A DNA stretch of 64,000 nt from assembly GCF_900142645.1 (NCBI RefSeq), contig NZ_FRBP01000004.1, positions 226,041 to 290,040 of the forward strand, read 5' to 3'. The DNA is from Eubacterium callanderi (lineage in GTDB: Bacteria > Bacillota > Clostridia > Eubacteriales > Eubacteriaceae). Made by a program: the position numbers and the translations under genes. Of the stretch, positions 1-7,783 are shown one piece after another (position 1 is the stretch's first letter; every line of letters begins with the position of its first letter). The notes beneath the pieces were generated by a model, which was not told where the DNA came from, did not search any database, and saw only the letters and a program-made list of their open reading frames with translations.

Positions 1-326
1 ACGCCGCTGCAAAAACTCCAGAGCCCCAGGCCACTGTACTGCGTACTGCTGAGGCGGCAGAGTCCAAAACCGTGCTGAGTGTGGATACTAACGTACTCAA
101 TGGCACCTACGCTATCGCCGTGGTTAAAAATGACACTTCTGGCGGCACAGATGAACCCCAGCAGGGCAGCGGCGGCACAGAAACCAAGTATGCAGAAGCG
201 CCGGCTCAGCCGGGGGTTCTGACAGGCCTCACTTCCGCCGCCAATATCGTACTGCCCATTGGCATTATCGTTTTGGTGATTGTCATTGCGGGTGTTTGGA
301 TCTATCTGCGAAGAAAAAATAAATAA
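1..326 (+). CDS. C-terminal end of a membrane/wall-anchored surface protein (partial)
   Basis: The reading frame is open from base 3 to the stop at 324-326, so the window starts inside this gene. About 107 residues are visible. They hold a low-complexity acidic/Gly-rich linker, then a hydrophobic segment (IVLPIGIIVLVIVIAGVWIY) and a basic tail (LRRKNK). A GVLTG motif precedes the hydrophobic stretch. This matches the xxxTG-plus-membrane-segment-plus-basic-tail layout at the C-termini of the protease genes downstream. The first in-window start (GTG at 72) has no ribosome binding site and is not the true start. The catalytic or binding part lies outside the window, so the function is unknown. 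Confidence 0.7.
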   Translation, partial: AAAKTPEPQATVLRTAEAAESKTVLSVDTNVLNGTYAIAVVKNDTSGGTDEPQQGSGGTETKYAEAPAQPGVLTGLTSAANIVLPIGIIVLVIVIAGVWIYLRRKNK

Positions 327-334
327 CGTATACT

Positions 335-363
335 GAGACCTGGCTGCCTGCCGGGTCTTTTTT
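335..363 (+). terminator. Rho-independent terminator
   Basis: A stem GACCTGGC/GCCGGGTC with one G-U pair and a five-base loop is followed by TTTTTT, directly after the anchored-protein gene. Confidence 0.8.
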
Positions 364-483
364 AGTACGGAACAGAGACAAAAAGATGATAGGATACAGA
401 TGTTGAAGTAAAGGAACAGGTGCCTTTATATGAATGAATCAAGAGAAGATGATCTGTTTTTAGAGCGTTTATCACTTCACTAA

Positions 484-511
484 TGCTTTTCAAACTACAA
501 TTTGCTATAAT
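484..511 (+). promoter_or_regulatory. Likely promoter of the two-component operon
   Basis: TATAAT at 506-511 lies 31 bases before the ATG of the response regulator. The best upstream hexamer (TGCTTT, 484-489, 16-bp spacer) is weak, so an activator or a different -35 may apply. The rest of 364-483 shows no convincing gene. Confidence 0.45.
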
Positions 512-542
512 AGAATCATGAGCAGAAATGGAGTGATTGTAA

Positions 543-1259
543 ATGAAAATTTTACTATGCGAAGATAATCCGGCAGATCTGGAAAAAGCCCGGGAACAGA
601 TCGAGGCAGCTGCAGAAACCTACCCGGAGGAGAGCATGCTTGAAATTTGCCAAACTGCAGAAGCCTGCAGAGCTTATCTGAAAAGCGAGGTGCCGGATCT
701 GGTTTTTATGGATATCTTTATGGCAGAGACCTCCGGCGTTGATTTGGCCCGTGAAATCCGAAGCCTGAGTACAGATGCAAAGATCGTATTTCTGACCAGC
801 TCTAATGAGTTTGCGGCCGAATCCTACGAGGTTGGAGCCATGGATTATATCCTTAAGCCCCCGACGCAGAGTCAGGTGAAAAAAGTATTTGAAAATTATA
901 TGAAAACCCAGAAGTCCCAGAGGCGTTATATTTTAGTCAAGCGGGGCAGAGACGAGGTTAGAATTGAGGAAGCTGGCATTCTTTATGTCAGAACCATCGG
1001 CAATGAAACCAGTATCCATACAAAAACCGGCGTCATCAGAGCCTACTATCCCTTGAGAGAAATTGAAAAGCAATTGGACGTCAGCCGTTTTCTGAAAGTC
1101 CGAAAGGGGCTGATCACCAGCATGGATTATATCGAATCCATGGAAGGTGATTATTGCGTGCTGAAAAATGGCGAGGAGTATGCCATCAGCCGGAAAAACA
1201 AGTCGGAAAACCGAAAGAAATTTTATGACTATCAGTTTTCACAGATTGAAAGGAGGTAA
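543..1259 (+). CDS. LytTR-family response regulator (AgrA/ComE type)
   Basis: A cytoplasmic DNA-binding regulator of 238 aa. The receiver domain covers about residues 1-120, with acidic residues at the start (CEDN), phosphoacceptor Asp57 (VFMDIFM) and conserved Lys105 (YILKPP). The LytTR DNA-binding domain covers about 125-232 and ends in the typical ISRKNK region. LytTR proteins bind pairs of short direct repeats upstream of target promoters. The kinase gene follows after four bases, so the two form a two-component pair. Candidate target boxes lie at 3112-3158, 7675-7718 and 18314-18357. ATG follows GGAGTGAT. The family and pairing are secure; the regulon is inferred. Confidence 0.93.
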   Translation: MKILLCEDNPADLEKAREQIEAAAETYPEESMLEICQTAEACRAYLKSEVPDLVFMDIFMAETSGVDLAREIRSLSTDAKIVFLTSSNEFAAESYEVGAMDYILKPPTQSQVKKVFENYMKTQKSQRRYILVKRGRDEVRIEEAGILYVRTIGNETSIHTKTGVIRAYYPLREIEKQLDVSRFLKVRKGLITSMDYIESMEGDYCVLKNGEEYAISRKNKSENRKKFYDYQFSQIERR

Positions 1260-1263
1260 AGGG

Positions 1264-2682
1264 TTGCTCGAATCCAATGTTTTTTTGCGGTATATTCTTG
1301 GCTTCTGGGTGCAGGTGGTGCCTGTGGCAGCCCTTTGCTATCTGGCCTTTGACCCGGAGGATTACCGCCTGAGCGTCAAAAAGACCGCTTTTCTTAACCT
1401 GGGGGTCATGCTTCTGCTGTCCATTTTGGAGACTTTTTTGTGGGTCTGGAATGAGCAGCTTCAGGGCACTGATTATGAGGCGGCCTTCAGCGGCAACAGT
1501 ACCATTTTTTACGGCTTTCTGCTGCTTTGCTTCTTTTTGTTTCTGGCCTGCGTGCGCAGTACCCTGGTCAAGAAGCTGCTGGTCTTCTCGATGGGTTTTG
1601 CCTACGCGGTCTTTGTGGCCTCCGGCGCCAACACTTATCTGACTGTTTTTCCTGAAAGCAGTTTTTGGGATGCTTCCCGTGAGGCAGGGGTGATGCTGCA
1701 GGGGGGCTCCATCTATGTGATTATCGTGCTGGAGTGTGTGACACTGCCGCTCATGATACTGTTCATGCGAAAAATCGTCCGGCCGGCACTGCGGGTTCTG
1801 GATACCAAGACAAGCCGTTATTTCTGCCTGGCCATCATTATTATGCTCATGCTGTACTGCGCGAGCTATACCCGCATCACCTTTAATTTTGACACCGTAC
1901 TGTTTGTGTTTTACTGCCTGACCCTGTGTGTGTTTGGGTCCTTTGGCATCTTTTTTTACACAGCCGGGCAGATGAACAAAAACAGGGAAACAGAAGAAAA
2001 GGCACGCCAGCTGGAACACCAAATCCAGCTTGAGGAGCTCAATTACCGGAATATTGTCGGCAATCTGGAGAATGCCCGCATGCTCCGGCACGATGTGCGA
2101 CACCATCTGCGGCTCATTGGCGAGCTGGCCGAAAGCGGCAATACCAAGGCCATTCAGGATTATATCCAATCTTACGACGACCGTATCCAGTCTGAGACCA
2201 CCGTACAGGCTTCCGACAATTATATCTTTAACAGCATCTATCAATACTACCTTGCAAAGTGTGAGGAAAGCGGTATCGAGCTGAACGTGAAGGTAAAGCT
2301 GGGGCAGACACCAGGTATTGACCAGGTGGATCTTACGGTTCTGTTTTCCAACATTCTGGAAAACGCCTTTAACGCCTGCCAGAAGGTCGTCGGCCAAAAG
2401 CCCTTTATCGACCTGCGGGTAGGGCCGGTGGGCAGTTCCATGGTCATTATCATGAAAAACAGCACCACGATGGTCAGCGAAAAACAGACCCTGACCACCG
2501 CAGAACTTCAGCGCCTGAAGGAAAACGGGCGTAAAAGCCTTGGACTGCAGAGCGTTCAAAGCATTGTGGACGCCCATCACGGGTATGTGGAGTACCACTG
2601 CAGCGAGGGCGTGTTCAGCACGAAAATAAGTATCATCTGTGCCGCAAAAGACACCGATGATAGCAGGGAGGAAAGAATATGA
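1264..2682 (+). CDS. Membrane sensor histidine kinase, GHKL/AgrC-like
   Basis: A 472-aa kinase. About six to seven hydrophobic segments fill residues 10-235, followed by a coiled helix and the dimerisation/phosphotransfer motif LRHDVRHH with candidate phosphohistidine His276. The ATPase has the N box (NILENAF, about 363-369) and a late Gly-rich motif (GRKSLGLQSV). I chose the TTG at 1264 because AGGAGG (1251-1256) sits seven bases upstream; an earlier in-frame ATG at 1168 would run deep into the regulator gene. The polytopic sensor resembles kinases that detect peptides, but no precursor peptide or processing gene is evident nearby. The next gene overlaps the stop codon. Confidence 0.9.
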   Translation: MLESNVFLRYILGFWVQVVPVAALCYLAFDPEDYRLSVKKTAFLNLGVMLLLSILETFLWVWNEQLQGTDYEAAFSGNSTIFYGFLLLCFFLFLACVRSTLVKKLLVFSMGFAYAVFVASGANTYLTVFPESSFWDASREAGVMLQGGSIYVIIVLECVTLPLMILFMRKIVRPALRVLDTKTSRYFCLAIIIMLMLYCASYTRITFNFDTVLFVFYCLTLCVFGSFGIFFYTAGQMNKNRETEEKARQLEHQIQLEELNYRNIVGNLENARMLRHDVRHHLRLIGELAESGNTKAIQDYIQSYDDRIQSETTVQASDNYIFNSIYQYYLAKCEESGIELNVKVKLGQTPGIDQVDLTVLFSNILENAFNACQKVVGQKPFIDLRVGPVGSSMVIIMKNSTTMVSEKQTLTTAELQRLKENGRKSLGLQSVQSIVDAHHGYVEYHCSEGVFSTKISIICAAKDTDDSREERI

Positions 2683-3110
2683 AAAAAATAATATCAGGAA
2701 TGATGGCGTTGGTCCTCTGCTTTACACTGGCGGCCTGCACTGCCGGGTCTGGTACGGGTATCGCAGGAACCTGGAAGGAGGAGACCGCAGCCGAAACAGA
2801 CCAGAGCGGTTACCAGCTGACTTTTAAGGATGACGGCAGCTTTGAGGAAAGGATTGAGCCAAAAAGCGATCAGGCATCGCCCACCACTGTCAGCGGAAAA
2901 TACACTGTGGACAGCGGCAGAATAAAGCTGGAGGTCACCAGCTTTTCCGGAGGCGGTATAGAGGCGGAAAACCTCATGAACCTGGGCGCTGGCAGCAATG
3001 TGGTGGAGCGGCAGTACGAAATTGAGGGCCAAACCTTGTATTTGTACGAGAACGAAAAACAGGAGGGCCGTACCGAGAAGGCCTTTGAAGGAAAGTTCAT
3101 CAGAGAATAA
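2679..3110 (+). CDS. Small lipoprotein in the two-component operon
   Basis: A 143-aa predicted lipoprotein. Residues 1-20 form a signal sequence ending in the lipobox LAAC. The mature part (GTWKEE, YQLTFKDDGSFEERI, YTVDSGRIKLEV) reads as a small beta-barrel/lipocalin-like fold of the kind seen in many clostridial lipoproteins. ATG overlaps the kinase stop codon (ATGA), so it is translationally coupled to the kinase. It could sense or modulate the kinase at the outer membrane face; that is inference from position only. Confidence 0.8.
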   Translation: MKKIISGMMALVLCFTLAACTAGSGTGIAGTWKEETAAETDQSGYQLTFKDDGSFEERIEPKSDQASPTTVSGKYTVDSGRIKLEVTSFSGGGIEAENLMNLGAGSNVVERQYEIEGQTLYLYENEKQEGRTEKAFEGKFIRE

Positions 3111-3111
3111 A

Positions 3112-3186
3112 AAACAGATAAAATGTGACGAGTGGTCAAAACTCGATGTAAACGGTATGCTGTCCGTGGGAAAAGTATGATATAAT
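3112..3186 (+). promoter_or_regulatory. Promoter and LytTR-type boxes of the first subtilase gene
   Basis: An extended -10 (TGATATAAT, TATAAT at 3181-3186) lacks a good -35. A box AAACGGTAT starts at 3150, and a diverged box (GAGTGGTCA) starts 20 bases upstream at 3130. A further AAACAGATA is at 3112. The distance from AACGGTAT to TATAAT is 30 bases, identical to the promoter at 7690-7746, and TATGATATAATAAAAA is shared by both. Confidence 0.6.
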
Positions 3187-3221
3187 AAAAAGGATTTAAT
3201 AAAACCTGAGAGGAGAATCAT

Positions 3222-6200
3222 GTGAAAAAGCGAATTTTAGGCATTATGCTGAGTCTGCTTATGGTCTTTTCCACCGTGCCGGCAGGAGTGCTGGCCCAGG
3301 AAGACAGTCCGGCAGATTATGGAACACCCGGTGTAGATTACGCCGAGGGCGAGGCCATCGTCTATGTTGACGGCGGCGCAGCAGCGCTGAACAATACAAA
3401 CAGCCGTAGCCGTAGCGCCTCAGCCTACGAGACCGAGGAGCTCATGACCGTAGAGGCAGCGGCAGAGCCCGCGGCCGAAAACAGCCCCATGCTGCGCAGC
3501 GCAGCCGCCCAAACGGGCAAAAGCCTGGTGCTGGTAAAAAGCGGCCAGGACACCGAAAGCCTGATCGCGGACCTGCAAAACAACCCCAATGTTGAATTTG
3601 CAGAGCCGAACTATTTTGTGGAGGCTTATGGTGTAAATGAGCCAACAGACCCGGATTATACTTACCAATGGGCTTTAAAAAATCAACTGAATCCCGGAAG
3701 CACCAGCATTCCGTCGGCGGATATCAACGCTGCAGATGCGTGGAAAGCAGTTGATACAACAGGCAATACCCCCGTGGTCGCCGTGCTGGACAGCGGCGTG
3801 GATTATCACCACCCTGACCTTGAAAATATTATGTGGAAAGACGGCTTGAATTACAAATCTCTTACTGATATGGGCGGTGGTGAGTATGGTTACAATGCTA
3901 TTACAGGTGAGGATAGCAAAGATCCCATGGACACAGATACTGGCCATGGCACCCACTGCGCGGGCATCATTGCCGCCGAGTGGGATAACGATATCGGCGT
4001 TGCCGGTGTCAGCCCAAACGCCCAGATCATGGCCGTACGCTTTCTCGGCCAGTCTGGAAGCGATATGGCCGGAGCCATCCGCGGTTACGCCTATATCCAG
4101 GCAGCAGCAAAGGCTGGCGTGAACGTGGTCGCCATCAATAATTCCTGGGGCCCCAGCGCCGTTGAGGGCCGGCAGCTGCGGTCTGTTTCCACGGCAGCCA
4201 CTGCCATCGGCAGAGATTACGGTGTGGTTTCCTGCTTTGCGGCAGGCAACTCCAATACCAACAACGACCTGAACAGCGGCGGCATTGTCAACAGCCCCTA
4301 TGTGGTAACCGTTGGCGCCATGGACAGCGAGGGCTATCGCAGCTTTTTCTCCTGCTATGGTAAAGAAACCGTGGATGTTTTTGCACCCGGCAGCCAGATT
4401 TTATCGACCACCACCACCTTTACGGATGCAGCGCATCCCATGAACACACACGTCATGCCTGTGCAGTATCTGCCGCAGATACAGGAGGATGGGGATTCTT
4501 ATTTCTATGAAGATTTTGAGAACACATCAAGGGTGGGTCTGCGCCTTTTGGACGCAGACGGTAAAGTTGTTGAAACAGCAAAATCATCCGTTTTATCCCC
4601 TGGCTATGCCAGTGACAAAGGCCTGCAGATTTCTTTAGACAGCATCCAAAATGATGAGGCTTTCGCCATTGAGATGGTCTTTAACCGGGATGAATTAAAG
4701 AGCATTGATACAAACGCGCTTTTCAATATCGCATTCCAGGCAGGCTGTGACAACGCCATGTACGGCCAGACCTTCCTGCTCCAGTATCAGGATAAGGACG
4801 GGAATTGGCAGGGCATTGATTCAACTCAGGTATTGACAAAAGATCCAGTCAGCTATTTACCTGCCCGTCTGCGCCTGTCTGACCACAACTGGAACCAGTC
4901 GACCCAGGAAGTCAACTTGCCTGATTTTATGGAATATAAGAACCCAGAAGCACAAAATGAGGTCGTCTTACGTCTCATCCCCAAGCCGGCCGAAGAAGGG
5001 CAGCAGGGCGTAATGAGCGGAAAGACAGCCGATACCGCCACCTTCCGTCTGGACGATGTGGGCTTTGGTAAAAAAGCCTCCGACTATTTTTACTCCGACG
5101 GTACCTCCATGGCCACCCCAGTGGTCACCGGGATTGCGGCCCTGCTGTCCACGAAATTTGACAGCGCAGAAGAAGTCTGCGCACGCATCAAGGGCGGTGT
5201 CAACCGCGAAGAAGCTCAGGAGGATCTGAAAAACGCGTCCGTTTCCCAGGGCTTTGTGGATGCTGGAGCCGCCTTTGACGATACACAATGCGTTCCAGTC
5301 CTCAATGATCTGACCATCGACGGCGATACAGCCACCCTTAAAGGCTATTTCTTTGGAACACAGGGAACCGTCAGCGTTGGCGGACAAAACGCAGCTATTA
5401 CCGGATGGGCAGATAACACCATCACTTTTACCATGCCCCAGGGCATAAAGGGAAAACAGGAGGTTATTGTCACGCCGGAAAATAAAGATTACGGACGGAA
5501 TATTTTCGAGGTCAGTACCTATGTTAAAGGCTACAGCACCCTGGCAGCCCCAGATCTTAAGCTCGATGAATTCGGTGATTACGACCTCAGATCAGCCGAC
5601 CTGTATCCTCTGACCATGGCAGCCACCGAAAACAAGCTGGCCTATCTGGGAATTATACTGGAAAGCAGCAAACTTAAGATGTCCGTTTATGACATCGCGG
5701 CAGGAAAATGGGATGAAAAGCCCGTTTCGTTGCCAGAAAATATGGTAGAAACGCCAAACCTGTCCTTTTATTCAATGACCGCGGGGAAAACGAAGTTCTA
5801 CTTATTGTACAGTGCACAGGAAAAAGTGATTAAAGACGGAAAAGAAACCACAAAAGATATTGTCCGGATTGGCACCTATGACCCGTCAGCAGCCACCTGG
5901 AAAACAGTGGACACAGAGCTGGGCGGCACCGAAAAGCTTGTAGTCTACGGCGATAAGCTGCTGGCCGTCGGCGGCGATGATATTACCGTAACAGATAACG
6001 GCGTGACATCGACCGCTAAAAACAGCGTGCTCATCATCAATCCAGAAACCGGTGCGACCACCGGCAGCCTGAAGGATATGCCAGAAGGCCGCAGCGGAGC
6101 AACGGTCAGCGCATCGGGCAGTACACTCATGGTTCACGGCGGCAACAACGGGCTGCTGAATCCAGATCAAAAGACCTATGACAATACCTTAAGCTACGAC

Positions 6201-6758
6201 GGCAGCAGCTGGAACACCTATGACGACAGCTTTCCGGCCGCCGGGCAGTTTGATGCCAACCAGACCCTTGACGCAGCCTATACCGCTCTCAACAACAACG
6301 GCATGCTGGCAGTGGGCCCGGTTAAAGACCTGGACAAAGCCGAGATGATGGACACCTGGAGCTTTAACGCCAAAGACAAAGCCTGGGCAGGCGATGCCGG
6401 CAAGCTCTACAGCCAGACCAAGACCACCCAGAACATTGGCGCGGCCTCAGGCAACCAGTTTTATGTTTTAGGCTATACTGGAAGAGACACAGAACCGCTG
6501 GTATTCCGCTCCACCACCGTGGACTATACCGGCCCGACTGGCGACCCGTCCGGTGACCAGCCCACACCGCCGGAGCCAAGCCCCAGTGTGAACCCATCCC
6601 CGACAGCGGCGCCCGCAGATAGCGGCACTACTGGAAACGGATCAAACGCGGGAACTGGCCTCTTTGGCGGCGCCTCAGGCATTGCCCTGACCGCCGCGGC
6701 GCTTCTGCTGCTGGCAGCAGGCGGCGGCCTGGTACTCTACCGCAGAAGAAAAGGTTAA
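3222..6758 (+). CDS. Secreted wall-anchored subtilisin-like serine protease (S8) with kelch-like propeller
   Basis: 1178 aa, exported. The signal peptide is about residues 1-25 (cleavage near VLAQE) and a propeptide follows at about 40-135. The catalytic triad is Asp190 (VLDSGVD), His242 (GHGTHCAG) and Ser629 (GTSMATP). A roughly 200-residue insertion lies between the His and Ser motifs. It is followed by an IPT/TIG-like module (about 690-760), a kelch-type beta-propeller (about 780-1090), a Pro/Ser linker and a C-terminal anchor with NAGTG, a membrane segment and YRRRKG. GTG start with RBS GAGAGGAG. It is paralogous to the genes at 12251 and 32701 (shared SPADYGTPG and GEAIV motifs). The substrate is unknown. 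Confidence 0.92.
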   Translation: MKKRILGIMLSLLMVFSTVPAGVLAQEDSPADYGTPGVDYAEGEAIVYVDGGAAALNNTNSRSRSASAYETEELMTVEAAAEPAAENSPMLRSAAAQTGKSLVLVKSGQDTESLIADLQNNPNVEFAEPNYFVEAYGVNEPTDPDYTYQWALKNQLNPGSTSIPSADINAADAWKAVDTTGNTPVVAVLDSGVDYHHPDLENIMWKDGLNYKSLTDMGGGEYGYNAITGEDSKDPMDTDTGHGTHCAGIIAAEWDNDIGVAGVSPNAQIMAVRFLGQSGSDMAGAIRGYAYIQAAAKAGVNVVAINNSWGPSAVEGRQLRSVSTAATAIGRDYGVVSCFAAGNSNTNNDLNSGGIVNSPYVVTVGAMDSEGYRSFFSCYGKETVDVFAPGSQILSTTTTFTDAAHPMNTHVMPVQYLPQIQEDGDSYFYEDFENTSRVGLRLLDADGKVVETAKSSVLSPGYASDKGLQISLDSIQNDEAFAIEMVFNRDELKSIDTNALFNIAFQAGCDNAMYGQTFLLQYQDKDGNWQGIDSTQVLTKDPVSYLPARLRLSDHNWNQSTQEVNLPDFMEYKNPEAQNEVVLRLIPKPAEEGQQGVMSGKTADTATFRLDDVGFGKKASDYFYSDGTSMATPVVTGIAALLSTKFDSAEEVCARIKGGVNREEAQEDLKNASVSQGFVDAGAAFDDTQCVPVLNDLTIDGDTATLKGYFFGTQGTVSVGGQNAAITGWADNTITFTMPQGIKGKQEVIVTPENKDYGRNIFEVSTYVKGYSTLAAPDLKLDEFGDYDLRSADLYPLTMAATENKLAYLGIILESSKLKMSVYDIAAGKWDEKPVSLPENMVETPNLSFYSMTAGKTKFYLLYSAQEKVIKDGKETTKDIVRIGTYDPSAATWKTVDTELGGTEKLVVYGDKLLAVGGDDITVTDNGVTSTAKNSVLIINPETGATTGSLKDMPEGRSGATVSASGSTLMVHGGNNGLLNPDQKTYDNTLSYDGSSWNTYDDSFPAAGQFDANQTLDAAYTALNNNGMLAVGPVKDLDKAEMMDTWSFNAKDKAWAGDAGKLYSQTKTTQNIGAASGNQFYVLGYTGRDTEPLVFRSTTVDYTGPTGDPSGDQPTPPEPSPSVNPSPTAAPADSGTTGNGSNAGTGLFGGASGIALTAAALLLLAAGGGLVLYRRRKG

Positions 6759-6764
6759 ACCTGA

Positions 6765-6801
6765 AAACCCCCGCAGTACAGCTGTACTGCGGGGGTTTTT
6801 T
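6765..6801. terminator. Bidirectional terminator
   Basis: A perfect hairpin with stem CCCCCGCAGTACAG is flanked by A and T runs. It serves the subtilase and the convergent CPBP gene. Confidence 0.9.
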
Positions 6802-6817
6802 AGTGGCTTATTGTGGC

Positions 6818-7615
6818 TTATGATTGTTTTTTACCCACACGCCGCAGATAAAAGGCACTGAGGCCCACGTAAAGCACAAAGGTGACCAGAACAGTGGGGC
6901 TGACACCGCCTGCAGCGCCTGCCGAAGCAGACGGTGAGCCAGCAAGATACTCGACAGCCACCGCTGGGACAATGTCATTGACCGCGTGAAAAATCATCGG
7001 CCCCACAAGATTGCCTGTGCGCAGATAAATCGTGGAGAGAAACAGGCCCATGCCAAAGTTGCTGATCACCTGAGTCAGGGTGTAGGAGAGATCTGCCTGG
7101 CCGATGAGGTTAAGGCAGTGGGCCAGAGAAAAAATAAGTCCGGCGATCACCGCTGTTTTGATGGATGAACTGCGGGAGGCGCCCAGGCCGTTCTTAACAA
7201 GGTTGACCACGCCAGCCCGAAAGACCAGCTCTTCAAAGAAAGCAACCGAGGTCATAAAAACAATTTGAGCCAGCAGCCAGCTCCAGCTAATCCCTTTGTC
7301 CGAAACATTGGCAGAGATAAACGAAAGTGCCAGAATGCCAGCAAAAAGTAGAAAAAAGGGCCAGGCGAGTAAAAGGGATTTTCCAAGTCCCTTTCCGGTA
7401 AAGCCCAGCTTTTCTGCAACCTCAAGCTTCAGGAGCAGTAAAATCATAAGGGCTCCCAGAATAAAGCGTATGGCCGTGGCCGATAAAATACCAGGCAGCC
7501 CAAGGCCTCGGATTAAAAGTACCTCAAATCCAAAAAGAACCGCAATGGCGGCAACACCGAGAACAAGGGCAGCGAGAATACCGTGCCGGCGGCACCCGTT
7601 TTTCAGTAAGTCCAT
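6818..7615 (-). CDS. CPBP-family intramembrane metalloprotease
   Basis: A 265-aa polytopic membrane protein with the family motifs EELVFR (EExxxR), a conserved His in FSLAHCLN, and FHAVND (HxxxN). CPBP (Abi) proteases cleave membrane substrates. In Gram-positive bacteria they often sit beside bacteriocin or quorum-sensing operons as self-immunity or peptide-maturation factors. The start at 7615 follows AAAGGAGTG; the ATG at 7636 lacks an RBS. It is divergent from the M30/papain gene and shares its operator region. A role in processing a signal for the nearby kinase is possible but not shown. Confidence 0.88.
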   Translation of the reverse strand: MDLLKNGCRRHGILAALVLGVAAIAVLFGFEVLLIRGLGLPGILSATAIRFILGALMILLLLKLEVAEKLGFTGKGLGKSLLLAWPFFLLFAGILALSFISANVSDKGISWSWLLAQIVFMTSVAFFEELVFRAGVVNLVKNGLGASRSSSIKTAVIAGLIFSLAHCLNLIGQADLSYTLTQVISNFGMGLFLSTIYLRTGNLVGPMIFHAVNDIVPAVAVEYLAGSPSASAGAAGGVSPTVLVTFVLYVGLSAFYLRRVGKKQS

Positions 7616-7648
7616 ATGAAACACTCCTTTACTCAATAATCTGTTTCT

Positions 7649-7746
7649 ATTTTATGCTAAATAAACAGGCCTGTAAACAAAGACTATGCAAACGGTCGTT
7701 ACTCGGTTTAAACGGTATAAAGAAATGGTTTGAATTATGATATAAT
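7649..7746. promoter_or_regulatory. Divergent promoter region with three LytTR-type boxes
   Basis: Boxes AAACAAAGA, AAACGGTCG and AAACGGTAT start at 7675, 7690 and 7710 (15- and 20-base steps). Rightward, TATAAT at 7741-7746 lies 30 bases from the start of AACGGTAT. Leftward, the CPBP promoter has TTTACA (7672-7677, complement), a 17-base spacer and TAAAAT (7649-7654, complement), so the first box overlaps its -35. Confidence 0.6.
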
Positions 7747-7783
7747 AAAAATAATTTAGAACAATGAATATAAGGAGAAAACG

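Noticed and set aside
430-483. Short frame (17 codons, MNESREDDLFLERLSLH) before the response regulator as a possible signal peptide
   Set aside because: No properly spaced RBS, no export or cyclisation features and very acidic; likely chance.
1186-2598. A 470-codon open frame on the leftward strand
   Set aside because: It is the mirror of the histidine kinase gene. It has no RBS, and the kinase frame has clear motifs.
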